From Thermoproteaceae archaeon (GTDB lineage: Archaea; Thermoproteota; Thermoprotei; Thermoproteales; Thermoproteaceae), in assembly GCA_015521775.1 (NCBI GenBank), contig WANN01000008.1, positions 28,665-92,664 of the forward strand: DNA of 64,000 nt, given 5' to 3'. Under the pieces are notes generated by a model. It was not told the DNA's origin and searched no databases. It saw nothing but the letters and a program-made list of their open reading frames with translations. A program made the translations under genes and the position numbers. The stretch's first letter is position 1; each line of letters begins with the position of its first letter. Shown here in pieces: positions 1 through 8,796 of this stretch.

Positions 1-48
1 GTACACAGCGTACGACTGCCTTACCCTGAACACCTTCCTACGCTCCAT
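1..48 (-). CDS. Partial gene, AbrB/PhoU-like N-terminus (runs off left edge)
   Basis: Only the first 16 codons are inside the window. The ATG at 48-46 has a TATA-like GTTATATCT at about 70-79, some 26 bases upstream, the spacing of leaderless genes elsewhere here. The peptide MERRKVFRVRQSYAVY has the basic 'RKV...SYxV' pattern that opens the AbrB-like domain of archaeal PhoU-type phosphate regulators. Family assignment is inference from 16 residues; the existence of a start here is better supported than its identity. Confidence 0.45.
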   Translation of the reverse strand, partial: MERRKVFRVRQSYAVY

Positions 49-91
49 TTTGATTGACTGGCAATGTCCAGATATAACTGTTAGTCCGCCG

Positions 92-1198
92 TCACCGCAA
101 GCGTAGCGATGCCGCAGCGAGCGGGAGGGCGGTAAGGGACAGGGCCGCAGCGAGCGCGAACATGTGGGTAGGCGACAGGGCTGCGTATATTCCCCCGCCG
201 AGTAGGGGCCCAATGATCCTCCCCATGGACGAGGAGGCTTGGACGAGGCCCATGGTTGTCCCCCTGAGGTTCTGTGGGGCCATCTTGCTGGCCATGGAGA
301 AAAGCGTGGGCATGGCCAGGCCGGCCCCCATGGATATGGCCAGCAGCGACGCGAGTAGTTGGGCCAGGTGCCCAGCGTAGGGCAACGTCAGCAGGCCCAC
401 GGCCAGAGTTGTGGTGCCGAGTGAGGCCAGCGCGCCGTCGCTGGCCCGTTTGCTGAGCCCCCTAATGAGGACGCCTTGCACAAGCGCCGTGACCGCGCCC
501 ATGTACATGAAGGCGAGGCCGAGGCCCGCCTGCGAGAGCCCCACGGAGAACGCCCCGTAATAGGGGAACAGCGCCTCGAACTGGGAAAACGCGGTGTAGA
601 ACGTCAGCACCGCGCCGAGCAGAAGCACCAGGGACAGGCCGACCCTGGGCCTCATGGGCCCCGATGGGGCCGCCGAGACGCTCGGCAACGCGGTCGACGC
701 CGCGGCCGAGGCCAGGGACAGGGCCGCTGCGAGGTACAGCGGTGCACGGGTCCCAAGGGCGCCGAGGAGTCCCCCTATGGCGGGGCCCAGGACGAAGCCC
801 AGGCCGAACATTGCGCCGAAGGCGCCCATGGCGCCGGTCCTCTCCCTGTGCCCGGTCAGGTCCGCCACCATTGCCTGCACGGCGGATATGGTTCCCCCTC
901 CGAGGCCGCCCAGGGCCCTGGAGGCTATGGCCGATGGCACGTCCCAGGAAAGGGCGAACATGAGGTGTCCCACCCCCATGATCGCTGTCCCTATAGTTAT
1001 CACGCGTGCCCGACCGAGCCTGTCCGACACGAGGCCCCACAGGGGGGCCGAGGCCAGTTGGCCTATTGCGAACGTGGAGACCAACGCGCCCTGCACGGTG
1101 GGGTCACCGCCTATCTCGGCCACGATGAAGGGAACCACCGGTATCACTATGGTGAACCCCAGCATGTTCACGAAGGTGACGAGCAGCAGCACCCTCAT
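92..1198 (-). CDS. MFS multidrug/sugar-type efflux transporter
   Basis: A 368-residue integral membrane protein of the major facilitator superfamily with about 12 predicted helices. The signature loop between helices 2 and 3, GLVSDRLGRARV (around residues 57-68), is the MFS motif A, and helix 5 carries a G-rich 'GLGFVLGPAIGG' stretch typical of drug-proton antiporters (motif C-like). Substrate cannot be read from sequence. An in-frame start exists 63 bases further upstream, but it would add a hydrophilic 21-residue tail and lies over the promoter. The chosen ATG has a TATA-like CTTTAAG about 29 bases upstream. It follows the KaiC-like gene on the same strand but has its own promoter. Confidence 0.85.
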   Translation of the reverse strand: MRVLLLVTFVNMLGFTIVIPVVPFIVAEIGGDPTVQGALVSTFAIGQLASAPLWGLVSDRLGRARVITIGTAIMGVGHLMFALSWDVPSAIASRALGGLGGGTISAVQAMVADLTGHRERTGAMGAFGAMFGLGFVLGPAIGGLLGALGTRAPLYLAAALSLASAAASTALPSVSAAPSGPMRPRVGLSLVLLLGAVLTFYTAFSQFEALFPYYGAFSVGLSQAGLGLAFMYMGAVTALVQGVLIRGLSKRASDGALASLGTTTLAVGLLTLPYAGHLAQLLASLLAISMGAGLAMPTLFSMASKMAPQNLRGTTMGLVQASSSMGRIIGPLLGGGIYAALSPTHMFALAAALSLTALPLAAASLRLR

Positions 1199-1224
1199 CG
1201 CGTGCACGGGGGACCACGGACACG

Positions 1225-1236
1225 GCTTAAAGCGTT
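1225..1236 (-). promoter_or_regulatory. TATA-like promoter of the MFS gene
   Basis: On the minus strand the sequence reads ACGCTTTAAGCC, centred about 29 bases before the ATG at 1198. It lies inside what would be the N-terminal extension of the longer reading frame, which argues for the shorter, leaderless start. Confidence 0.5.
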
Positions 1237-1247
1237 TTTCGTTCCCG

Positions 1248-2447
1248 CTATATCCTTTCAAAGACCACCCTGCGGCCCCTCACAGAGTACCTCAACTTTA
1301 GGGGTCCCAGGAAGTTGGGCGTCTTCCTGATCACCAGGTGCCTATTGGTAAATATGAATATGTAGTCGACGAGTCCGCCCAGGTTTTCGGCCAGCCTATT
1401 CCATATCCTTATCGAGTTAAACACGGGGACTGTTACGGCCCTGTCGCCCACTAGGTCCCTGTACAGGGACACGGCCCTGTAAATCATCTGCCTACCCACC
1501 AGGGGAACCACTATCTCGTAGTTGTCGGCCACGTGAAGTGTGTAGTTGCCGTCCGTGACTAGGGACGCCGACTTGTACCACCAGCCCACCGACATGTGTT
1601 CCTCCACAGGGTGGAAGAGCCACGTTATGTTGGGATTGTCCACCCTTGCGCCTAGCTGCTCCGCGAACACCATAAAAGTGGGGAACTTGTAGTGGTGGTG
1701 ATACAGGACCTTGTACCCCTTCTCGGCCACTGCTATCGCTGTGAGGACGAGGAGCTTGCTGGCTATGCCGGTTGGGGGGCCGGCGACGGCCACTATTGAC
1801 CCGACCTCCACGCCGCCCCCAAGGACGTCGTCAACCTCGGGGGCGCCAGTGGTTATCCTGTCCCCTCTAATGCCCAGGGGCGTGCCCCTCGGCGTGAAGA
1901 ACACTATACCCCTGCCCTCCACTATGTCGAAGTACACCAGGTGCATGTGGGTGGGGTAGCCGCGCGTCTTCACTATGCGCATCTCCCTGACAAGGGAAAA
2001 GCCCCTCACGAATTTGTACCTCAGCTCTACGAGGTTGTCCGCAATGTAGTCTATCGGAGAGGTGTCGAGGCCCTCCTTTATGGTCAGAAGCGGCGTCACC
2101 GATGCGAGGCCCTTGTGTAGGACCAGGTGTGAGAAGCGGCGCTCGTCCTCCACGTTCAACGCGTTGACGCCGTCCACAACCACTATGTCGGGCCTCTTGT
2201 CGGCGATCTTCTCCACCAGGTAGTCCGCTATGATCCCGTCGCCGAGGGACGGAAGGTCGTATATGTACGTGGGCTCGCATAGGCCCAGCTGCTTCAGCTT
2301 GGCCCTAAGCCTCTCCCGCTCCTCGTAAAAGGTGAACCACACGATCCTACCATAATTGCAGGCCACAGTGGCGGCCAGAGTCGTCTTTCCCGAGCCCGGC
2401 AAACCCTTGATCACCGACAGGCCCTCGCCGAAAAAATCGAGTGACAC
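1248..2447 (-). CDS. KaiC/RadA-superfamily ATPase with two RecA-like domains, second degenerate
   Basis: A 399-residue RecA-fold protein. Domain 1 opens with Walker A GLPGSGKTT (residues 15-23) and Walker B-like 'PDIVVVDG' near residue 95. Domain 2 begins with the KaiC-type linker 'GAPEVDDVLGGGVEVGS' and has a P-loop remnant GPPTGIASK that lacks the invariant GK(T/S), so ATP binding there is doubtful. Archaeal KaiC-like proteins are often phospho-switch or motor-accessory ATPases; the partner is unknown. The GTG start has TATA-like TTAAAATATA about 24 bases upstream. Its neighbours (MFS gene, short hypothetical) give no functional hint. Confidence 0.75.
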   Translation of the reverse strand: MSLDFFGEGLSVIKGLPGSGKTTLAATVACNYGRIVWFTFYEERERLRAKLKQLGLCEPTYIYDLPSLGDGIIADYLVEKIADKRPDIVVVDGVNALNVEDERRFSHLVLHKGLASVTPLLTIKEGLDTSPIDYIADNLVELRYKFVRGFSLVREMRIVKTRGYPTHMHLVYFDIVEGRGIVFFTPRGTPLGIRGDRITTGAPEVDDVLGGGVEVGSIVAVAGPPTGIASKLLVLTAIAVAEKGYKVLYHHHYKFPTFMVFAEQLGARVDNPNITWLFHPVEEHMSVGWWYKSASLVTDGNYTLHVADNYEIVVPLVGRQMIYRAVSLYRDLVGDRAVTVPVFNSIRIWNRLAENLGGLVDYIFIFTNRHLVIRKTPNFLGPLKLRYSVRGRRVVFERI

Positions 2448-2581
2448 GGTGACCGCTACGCCTTGTATATTTTAAGGTTTCTTCCTCTTGGCATAACACG
2501 TGTATATAATGGGTTAACCACTCAAGAAATGTAAAGCGTTATGGGCCAACACCAATATTAACCTAGCCGCTCCCCAACGGC

Positions 2582-2794
2582 ATGGTCAGGATCGAATTCG
2601 TGAGGGAGCGCGGCACGGTGACCGTTAAGGTGGACCTCGGGGGGACACACGCTGTTGCCATAGGCCCCGTGAACGACCTGCCCCGAGTTTTCTCCGTGTT
2701 GGCCGAGCAGCTCTATGCGCTGCGGGCGGACCCCCACGCAATTGCCGAGGTGGCCAGGGCCCTGTACAGGTATGAGGAAGGTGGGGGTGCCTAG
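2582..2794 (+). CDS. Hypothetical protein, 70 aa
   Basis: A small mixed alpha/beta protein with no recognised family. Residues 1-30 alternate charged and beta-prone residues and the second half (RVFSVLAEQLYALRADPHAIAEVARALYR) looks helical. The ATG has an AATATTAA box about 27 bases upstream, matching the leaderless pattern, and the frame is free of stops over its full length, so expression is plausible. It ends 4 bases into the convergent UbiA gene. It is divergent from the KaiC-like gene, sharing a 134-base spacer. Confidence 0.55.
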   Translation: MVRIEFVRERGTVTVKVDLGGTHAVAIGPVNDLPRVFSVLAEQLYALRADPHAIAEVARALYRYEEGGGA

Positions 2795-3681
2795 GCCCCC
2801 AACAGCACTGCCAGAGACGTGCCGAGCCCCACCACCACGCCCACGTAGAGATTCGCGTTGAACGACTCCATTATCCGTCCCCGGTACGCCAGCAGCTGCC
2901 CGTACGCCAATATGGCCGCCGCGATGAGGGACGATGCAAGGGCCAGCGCGCCCAGGCCAAGCGCCTCCCGTATGAAGAACGCCGCTGCGGCCGCGTGGAA
3001 CAGCAACGAGGCCGCCTTAGCTGCCCCCACGCCGAAACATGCGGGGACGCTCTTGACGCCGAACCTCCTGTCGAAATCCCTATCAAGTATCGAGTACGTC
3101 ATGTCGAACCCGGCGACCCATAATGCAGACCCTATCACGTAATTCCACGGCACCTTCTCCATAACAATATATATATCGTCCCTAGGCCACACGGCTATGG
3201 CCCCGCCTATGGGTATGAGGGCGAACACGGCGCCTAGGTGCAGGTGCGGGAAGCAGTGCACCCTCTTGGCGTACGGATACGCGTATACTATGGCCAGGTA
3301 CAGCGGCGCCAAGAAAAGCGGGAGGGGGCCCAGCAACGCCGCCGATGCCGTGAAGGCGGCCGCTCCCAGGACCGCGGTGAGGTACGCCCCCCTGAGGCTC
3401 ACCCTGCCGACTATGAGGGGCCTCGCGGCGGTCCTGGGGTTGGCAGCGTCTATGTCCCTGTCCGCTATGTTGTTCCAGGCCATCCCGAACGACCTCAGGC
3501 CAAGCACGGCTAGGCCTATAAGCAGCGCCGTGTCCCACCCGATTGCGCCTCCGGCCGATATGAGGGCGGCCGCGTACGCGAAGGGCACGCTGAAAAGCGT
3601 GTGGCCCACCCTGAGAAACCTGCCGTACTCGACCAACACGGCCACGGGCCTGGGCACGTGCCGGGGATGTGGGCCGCCCAT
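2791..3681 (-). CDS. UbiA-family prenyltransferase
   Basis: An integral membrane aromatic prenyltransferase of 296 residues. The first catalytic Asp-rich motif is NxxxDxxxD, seen as N70-NIADRDID, and the second is DRDFD near residue 193; both coordinate Mg-diphosphate in UbiA enzymes. Eight to nine hydrophobic helices follow. It sits 8 bases downstream of a UbiD-type decarboxylase on the same strand, so the pair probably acts on the same ring (prenylation and decarboxylation in quinone synthesis, the MqnP/MqnL-type steps of the futalosine pathway or an equivalent). Which quinone is made cannot be read here. UbiA relatives that make archaeal ether lipids are the main alternative, but the UbiD neighbour favours a quinone role. 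Confidence 0.85.
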   Translation of the reverse strand: MGGPHPRHVPRPVAVLVEYGRFLRVGHTLFSVPFAYAAALISAGGAIGWDTALLIGLAVLGLRSFGMAWNNIADRDIDAANPRTAARPLIVGRVSLRGAYLTAVLGAAAFTASAALLGPLPLFLAPLYLAIVYAYPYAKRVHCFPHLHLGAVFALIPIGGAIAVWPRDDIYIVMEKVPWNYVIGSALWVAGFDMTYSILDRDFDRRFGVKSVPACFGVGAAKAASLLFHAAAAAFFIREALGLGALALASSLIAAAILAYGQLLAYRGRIMESFNANLYVGVVVGLGTSLAVLLGA

Positions 3682-3689
3682 GCCGCACG

Positions 3690-5129
3690 TCAGGGAAAGT
3701 ACTCCGACCAGCGCCTATCCACTAGGCTGACCGTTTCCGGGTCCGCCTCGACTTCCTCGGGCCACTCCTTCCCATGCATCTCCTCGGGCAGCTTGCGCGT
3801 GGCGTCTATGCCGAGCTTGGACCCGTACCCAACCCACGGGGTCGAGTGGTCCAACACGTCGGCATGGGTGCCCGGCACCACCACGACGTCCCTCTGGGGG
3901 TCCACCGTGCTGGAAACCGCGTATATGACCTGGTCCATGTCATGCACGTTAACGTCCGCGTCAACCACAATGATGATCTTCGTCAGCGCCATCTGTCCCA
4001 GACCCCATAGCCCCATCATCACCTTTTTTGCGTGTCCCGGGTAACGCTTCCGTATCGATACCACGGCGAGGCCCTGGAAGAGCCCGTGGGGAGGCAGGTT
4101 CATGTCCACAATCTCCGGCATGAGGAACCTTAGGACCGGGAGGAATATCCGTTCGGCGGCCTTGCCGAGCCACGCGTCTTCCAGGGGGGGCTTGCCCACG
4201 ACGGTCCCATAGTAGATTGGGTCCCTCCTCATGGTAATCGTCTCAACCTCGAACATGGGGTACGGCGCTGGGGGAGTGTAGTAGCCGAAGTGGTCCCCGA
4301 ACGGCCCCTCCTCCATCCTCTTCCAGGGGTACGCCCTACCCTCGACCACCACCTCGGCGTTCGCGGGGACATAGAGGTCGGACGACTCGCACCTAACCAC
4401 CTCCACGCCGCGCCCCCGCACCATCCCAGCGAAGAGGATCTCGTCGAGGGGATACGGGGTTGGGAGCACCCCCGATATCATGGTGGCCGGGTCGCCGCCT
4501 ATGACCACGGCCACGTCTATGCCGTCCCTCACCTTCTCGCTGGACTCGGCCCCCCTCTTGTGGATCTGCCAGTGCATGAGGGCCCTCTTCCCGCCCAGGA
4601 GCTGGATCCTGTAGACGCCTATATTAGTGACGCCCTTCTCGGGGTCCCTAGTGAAGACCAGGCCATACGTGATGTAGCGCCCCGCGTCCTTGGGCCACGT
4701 CTTGAACGCCGGAAGCACGTCAAAAGTAGCCTTGTCGCCCTCCAGAACGACCTCCTTCACGGGGGCGTTACGTACCTGGCGCGGCATGTACTTGGCCATG
4801 CCCATGGCCTCCCTGAACCCCTTCAGCTTGTCCAGGAAGCCGAGGGGGGGCGGGGCCGATGCAAGCGCCATGAGCCTTTCGCCGATCTCCTCGGGCCTAT
4901 TGGTCCCAAGGGCCCAGAGCACCCTCTGGTACGTCCCGAAGATGTTCCCCGCTATCCTCCACCCCGGATAGCCCTCAACGTTCTCGAAGAGTACCGCGGG
5001 GCCGCCACTGTACGCCAACCTCCTGATGATCTCCGGCACTTCCAGTATGGGGGTGACGCGGGCCTTCACCCGCCTAAGCTGGCCCCTGTCCTCGAGAAAG
5101 GCTATGAACTCCCTTAGGTCCGAGAACAC
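3690..5129 (-). CDS. ubiD: UbiD-family prenyl-FMN-dependent decarboxylase
   Basis: A 479-residue protein of canonical UbiD length. Signatures include 'GNIFGTYQRV' near residue 62, the E-G-P-F-G-D-H-F-G-Y-Y segment around residue 280 and the C-terminal 'GIDATRK'. UbiD enzymes decarboxylate aromatic or acrylic acids using prenylated FMN made by UbiX, which is not in this window. A GTG start lies about 26 bases after a TTTATATTGG box, so it heads a leaderless ubiD-ubiA operon. The archaeal mevalonate-pathway decarboxylase (anhydromevalonate phosphate decarboxylase) also belongs to this family and remains an alternative, but the adjacent UbiA and full-length UbiD-like C-terminus favour quinone biosynthesis. 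Confidence 0.88.
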   Translation of the reverse strand: MFSDLREFIAFLEDRGQLRRVKARVTPILEVPEIIRRLAYSGGPAVLFENVEGYPGWRIAGNIFGTYQRVLWALGTNRPEEIGERLMALASAPPPLGFLDKLKGFREAMGMAKYMPRQVRNAPVKEVVLEGDKATFDVLPAFKTWPKDAGRYITYGLVFTRDPEKGVTNIGVYRIQLLGGKRALMHWQIHKRGAESSEKVRDGIDVAVVIGGDPATMISGVLPTPYPLDEILFAGMVRGRGVEVVRCESSDLYVPANAEVVVEGRAYPWKRMEEGPFGDHFGYYTPPAPYPMFEVETITMRRDPIYYGTVVGKPPLEDAWLGKAAERIFLPVLRFLMPEIVDMNLPPHGLFQGLAVVSIRKRYPGHAKKVMMGLWGLGQMALTKIIIVVDADVNVHDMDQVIYAVSSTVDPQRDVVVVPGTHADVLDHSTPWVGYGSKLGIDATRKLPEEMHGKEWPEEVEADPETVSLVDRRWSEYFP

Positions 5130-5255
5130 TGGGTTCCCACGTATCTACCAATATAAACTAAGCGTCGCCCAGGGGCCCACCCCTCTTGGGAGCCGCGTCC
5201 CCCAGTAATGTGCGTGGGCCGCATGCCGTCCCCTGCCACCTCCCGCAAGCGCCCT

Positions 5256-7460
5256 TTACGCGGCTTTCGACCTCGCTTCTGCCAGGGGGAGCCCCACGGC
5301 CCTATGGGAACGCTCAGCCTTCCAACCGCATATGTCGTTCGCGCAGATCATCCCAGATATCACCACGGCCTCAATCCCGGCGCCTGGAAAGGTCGATGCG
5401 CCAGCCAAGTACAGGCCTTTTATGGGGGTCTTGAAGTATGGTCTCTTAACGTCTATTGACTGGTCAAAGGCGTAGATGGCGCCCTCCGGCATGGAGGTGT
5501 ACCTCTCGAAGGTCTTGGGCGTCGCCGCGTCCCGGACAACTATGCGTTGGCTCAGGCCGGGTATGACCTTCTCGGCCTTCTTGATCAGTGCCTCGGCATA
5601 CGCCCTCTTCTTTTCCAGGTACTCCCTTGTTCCCCTCCTCGGGAAATCGTGGTAATTGGCGAGGGTCATTATCGTGACGCTTGCCTTGCCCCTCGGCGCC
5701 AGGCTCGGATCCGCGTTGGAGTTTATCACAATACTGTAACCTTCATCCAAGTTTTCTATGATCGTGGGGTATCCGGACAGGTCCATGTCGACCCCCAGGA
5801 AGACCATGAACGAGGAGGGGGACATCCTCAAGCCCCTTATGTATTCGACGAACTCCCTGTCCAGATTCTCCTCGCCGACGAGCTCCAGGAAAGTGGTTTT
5901 TGCATTTGCGTTGGCAATTACGATGGGGCTTCTGAAAATTTTGTCCCCAACCCTTACGCCCCTAACTTCCCCCCTTTCCACCAGTATCCTGTCCACCCTA
6001 TGCCTCACCAGGACCTTTCCGCCATGCCTCTCGATGACCTCCTTCAGGGTATCGGCAAACCTCTGCGCGCTTCCCCTGGGAAAGTGGCCCCCGTGGATGT
6101 AGTAGGATACCACCGCAGTTAATGCGCTGCTCGCCGGCGTCTTATCGGGTTCTGTTCCTAGGTAGCCCAGTAATGCGCAGAGGACGGTCTTCAGATCCTC
6201 GTTGACGAAGAACTCGTCGAGCTTCTGCCTGTAGGTCTTGTTCATCCAGTCGTAGAAGTGCGGATGCTCCGCTGGGTAATCCGCTAGTTTTCTGCTTCCA
6301 AGAACCTTGGCGATGAGCTCTGCGGGCAGCGGCGTGCCGTAGAGCTCGGCCTCCCTGTAGCATTCCTCGTACGCCTTTTTAGCCTCGTCGAAGAAGGCGC
6401 GTATGTTTTCCTTTTCCTCGGGGTACATGTCAGAGAGGGCCCTCACGAACTCTTCCATGTCGCTTGCATCGATGGAGCGGCCCCTAAAAATGAACCTGAC
6501 CCTGTTCTTCACGAAGAGCTCGTCCTTCTTAAGCCCCAGCTCCCTAAGGAGGTGGGTTATGGGGCCCCTCTCCCACAGCCCACTGACATTTTCCACCCCA
6601 GTGTTGAAAATGAAGCCCTTCCTATTGAAAGCGGAGCAGTAACCGCCAACCAGGTAGTGCTGCTCCAAAACCAATACCTTGAATCCTCTCTTTGAAAGGA
6701 GGGCGCCGCTGGTCAAGCCAGCGATGCCGGAGCCGACGATTATAACGTCGTACTCGTCCTCCCCTTTTGGTTTCCGGGGATCCACCTCGACCCTCCAGTC
6801 GTATTTCCTGAACTCCTTTGAGGCCAGGTAGGCGGGCGCCTTCCGCGGAAAAACGGCTGAAAACGCTACGCCAAAGGCAATCAATGCGTTTGAGAGGATT
6901 ACTGTAGAGGGCATGTCGAGAAACAGGAATATGGCCGCGTTCGCCAGGAAGATCGTTGCCCACACAGCAGTAATCATGCTGTTAATTGTGAGGAATAGCC
7001 TGTCCCTCCAGTAAACCTCAGGGTAGTCTCTTTTCGATGCTTGGAGCGTGTACGGGCGTTTGATGGCCAGAGAAAACAGGGCCATAATAAACAGCGCAGT
7101 GTAGCCGAGGAAGCCGCTCTCCTCGACGAATATGCCCAGGTCGAGGATGTAGGTGGCTAGAAACGCCACGCTGAAATAGACAAGTGAGGCAGCATCCATA
7201 AGATTCAGATCCCTCCTGCGTATCTGAGGGGCCACCAAGAGAAAGGCTATCACAAGAGGGATAACCACGCCTAGATTGCTGCCCATGCCGCTTAACGCCC
7301 AGTAAACTATCCACGGAATAAAGGAAAAAAGTATGTGCAACATGCCGGGGACCTTCCTGCTCCCCCGGTATTCCCCAGCCACGCCTTTCCGCCTTTTGCC
7401 TATGGAGGAAACGGACAGGGCGTCCCTATCTCCTTGCCCCCCGTAAATCAGGCCCGTCAT
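5256..7460 (-). CDS. Membrane domain fused to CrtI/retinol-saturase-like FAD oxidoreductase
   Basis: A 734-residue fusion. Residues 1-35 are basic and hydrophilic; about 40-205 hold six or so hydrophobic helices; then comes an FAD/NAD(P)-binding Rossmann motif GSGIAGLTSGALLSKRG (243-259) and a complete phytoene desaturase/carotenoid isomerase/retinol saturase-type domain ending in the family's C-terminal FAD motif 'GLYLAGASTFPGAGIEAV'. The second half alone resembles CrtI-type enzymes that desaturate, isomerise or saturate polyenes, so a membrane isoprenoid substrate is likely. I chose the ATG at 7460 because a GTATTTTTAACG box lies 25 bases upstream; a start 45 bases further upstream lacks such a box. 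The N-terminal membrane domain is not one I can name. It may be a substrate channel, a quinone/electron partner or simply an anchor. Confidence 0.8.
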   Translation of the reverse strand: MTGLIYGGQGDRDALSVSSIGKRRKGVAGEYRGSRKVPGMLHILFSFIPWIVYWALSGMGSNLGVVIPLVIAFLLVAPQIRRRDLNLMDAASLVYFSVAFLATYILDLGIFVEESGFLGYTALFIMALFSLAIKRPYTLQASKRDYPEVYWRDRLFLTINSMITAVWATIFLANAAIFLFLDMPSTVILSNALIAFGVAFSAVFPRKAPAYLASKEFRKYDWRVEVDPRKPKGEDEYDVIIVGSGIAGLTSGALLSKRGFKVLVLEQHYLVGGYCSAFNRKGFIFNTGVENVSGLWERGPITHLLRELGLKKDELFVKNRVRFIFRGRSIDASDMEEFVRALSDMYPEEKENIRAFFDEAKKAYEECYREAELYGTPLPAELIAKVLGSRKLADYPAEHPHFYDWMNKTYRQKLDEFFVNEDLKTVLCALLGYLGTEPDKTPASSALTAVVSYYIHGGHFPRGSAQRFADTLKEVIERHGGKVLVRHRVDRILVERGEVRGVRVGDKIFRSPIVIANANAKTTFLELVGEENLDREFVEYIRGLRMSPSSFMVFLGVDMDLSGYPTIIENLDEGYSIVINSNADPSLAPRGKASVTIMTLANYHDFPRRGTREYLEKKRAYAEALIKKAEKVIPGLSQRIVVRDAATPKTFERYTSMPEGAIYAFDQSIDVKRPYFKTPIKGLYLAGASTFPGAGIEAVVISGMICANDICGWKAERSHRAVGLPLAEARSKAA

Positions 7461-7772
7461 CTTGCCGCGGCCCTCACCGTTAAAAATACTCAGAATCCTT
7501 AACATTTAAGCCCATCCCAGGCCCCTTGCATCCCAGAACCCTCCTCTCGTCAAATGGCCCAATCGCCATCGTACAGCTCGAATTCCATATAATTATTTTT
7601 TCCTGCTGCCTGGCCCCAGGCGGTCTGTAGAGCGGGCCTGGCTGCGGGGAACCTTAGTGATCGAATTAGGTAAAAACCAGGTTAAAAGAGCGTCAAGTTT
7701 AGGCCGGATACCTATATTCATTATGGTGGATCCCACTAGGAAATTTTTTATAGTGGTCCCCAGTGACGGGCC
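7461..7772. other. 312-base divergent intergenic region
   Basis: Holds promoters for the oxidoreductase (minus, about 7480-7487) and the small helical gene (plus, TTTTTTATAG at 7744-7753). It also contains an extra AT-rich block ATATAATTATTTTTT at 7591-7605 that could be a further TATA element, followed by GCCTGGCCCCAGGC, a short self-complementary stretch. No credible reading frame lies here; a minus-strand frame across 7593-7991 is antisense to the small helical gene. Confidence 0.4.
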
Positions 7773-8078
7773 ATGGCGGACACGTGCAACGACCACAGGA
7801 CCTGCCTTGCCCTTTTCCAGAGCGTCAAGGAGAAGAGCAGCAACATACTTTCCCTTGTAGAGGACACGGATATAGGCCCCGAAAAGAGGGAGCTCATAGA
7901 GAAGATAAGGCGCCTCATGGGCGACCTCGAGGAGCTGCTCAAGACGGCGGAGCTCATAGGGGAGCCCCATGAATCCAATAATCCGCAGCACAAGCTGTTC
8001 ATTGCCGCCGTCCAGATGCTTATAGAGGCGAACGACATCATGGGCAGGATGGCGACCATACTTGTGGAGTGCAAGTGA
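7773..8078 (+). CDS. Small all-helical protein, 101 aa, unknown function
   Basis: Highly charged helical protein (EKRELIEKIRRLMGDLEELLKTAELI in the middle) with two cysteines near the start (MADTCNDHRTCLA) and one near the end (VECK). The heptad-like spacing of Leu/Ile between residues 35 and 62 suggests a helical hairpin or coiled coil. The ATG lies 24 bases after TTTTTTATAG, a clear leaderless promoter, which is why this frame is preferred over the opposite-strand frame. It is followed tail-to-tail by the HAD phosphatase. No family recognised. Confidence 0.65.
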   Translation: MADTCNDHRTCLALFQSVKEKSSNILSLVEDTDIGPEKRELIEKIRRLMGDLEELLKTAELIGEPHESNNPQHKLFIAAVQMLIEANDIMGRMATILVECK

Positions 8079-8079
8079 A

Positions 8080-8787
8080 CTAGCAGTATTTACCCCTCAG
8101 GACGGCCCAAGCCGCTTCTGCGAAGCCGAGTCCGCCCGGCATACTGGTAACATGGCGGGCCGCCGCGCGCGCCTCTGGGTCTGCGTCCGCCACGGCGACA
8201 CCCACACAGGAACTCAACATGCCGGCGTCCACCGCGCTGTCGCCGACCGCCAGCACCTCGCTGCACGGGATGCCCAGAGCACTGCAGAGGGCCCTAACCG
8301 CAGTGCCCTTATCCACGCCCCGCTCCCTGACGTGCAGCGCGTAGCCGCTGTACGTGACCTCCACGTCCAGCCCCATAGAATCCAGCAGGCGCCTAACCGC
8401 CGCCAAAGCGGCGTGGGGGTCCCCCTCGACGAGGTAGGCCATGTCGTATATGCGTTGGGCGTTCTGGGGGCTCGGCCTGAGGCCGGCGACGTGTTTGGGG
8501 ACTACGTCGTCGATCCACCTGAGCTCCCTCTTGCAGAGCCTCACGACGCGGCGGTCGACCTCCAATATACAGCCGTTCTCGGAAATTATGGGTCCCCCGG
8601 GATACACGCCCAGGTACCTGGCTATGTGCCTAGCGTACTCGTGGCCGTTGGCTGTGGCTATGCCCACGACAATCCCCCGCCTAAGCAGCGCCCTCAGCGC
8701 CGCCAGCGCCTCTAGGGACAGGGCATACGTGTCCCTCCCCTCGGTCAGGGTGCCGTCTACGTCCGTGATCACCGCGCGGCAAGGCAT
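8080..8787 (-). CDS. Archaeal phosphoglycolate phosphatase-type HAD hydrolase
   Basis: A 235-residue HAD-superfamily (Cof/IIB type) phosphatase. Motif I is DVDGTLTEG (residues 9-17) with the nucleophile Asp and the acid/base Asp two residues on. Motif II is 'GIATANG', motif IV is GDSAVDAGML near residue 175. The cap insertion and length match archaeal phosphoglycolate phosphatases, which also resemble sucrose-phosphate phosphatases. It is 9 bases downstream of the thioredoxin-fold membrane gene and could be co-transcribed, though no shared function is obvious. Substrate assignment is by family resemblance only. Confidence 0.8.
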   Translation of the reverse strand: MPCRAVITDVDGTLTEGRDTYALSLEALAALRALLRRGIVVGIATANGHEYARHIARYLGVYPGGPIISENGCILEVDRRVVRLCKRELRWIDDVVPKHVAGLRPSPQNAQRIYDMAYLVEGDPHAALAAVRRLLDSMGLDVEVTYSGYALHVRERGVDKGTAVRALCSALGIPCSEVLAVGDSAVDAGMLSSCVGVAVADADPEARAAARHVTSMPGGLGFAEAAWAVLRGKYC

Positions 8788-8796
8788 GGGGACCAG

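Noticed and set aside
2..106. Plus-strand frame at the left edge ending at 106
   Set aside because: It overlaps the end of the MFS gene and the promoter and start of the minus-strand AbrB/PhoU-like gene, which has better promoter and motif support.
7593..7991. Minus-strand 132-residue reading frame
   Set aside because: Antisense to the 101-residue helical gene, which has a clear TATA box 24 bases before its ATG; the minus frame has no promoter and an unlikely composition.
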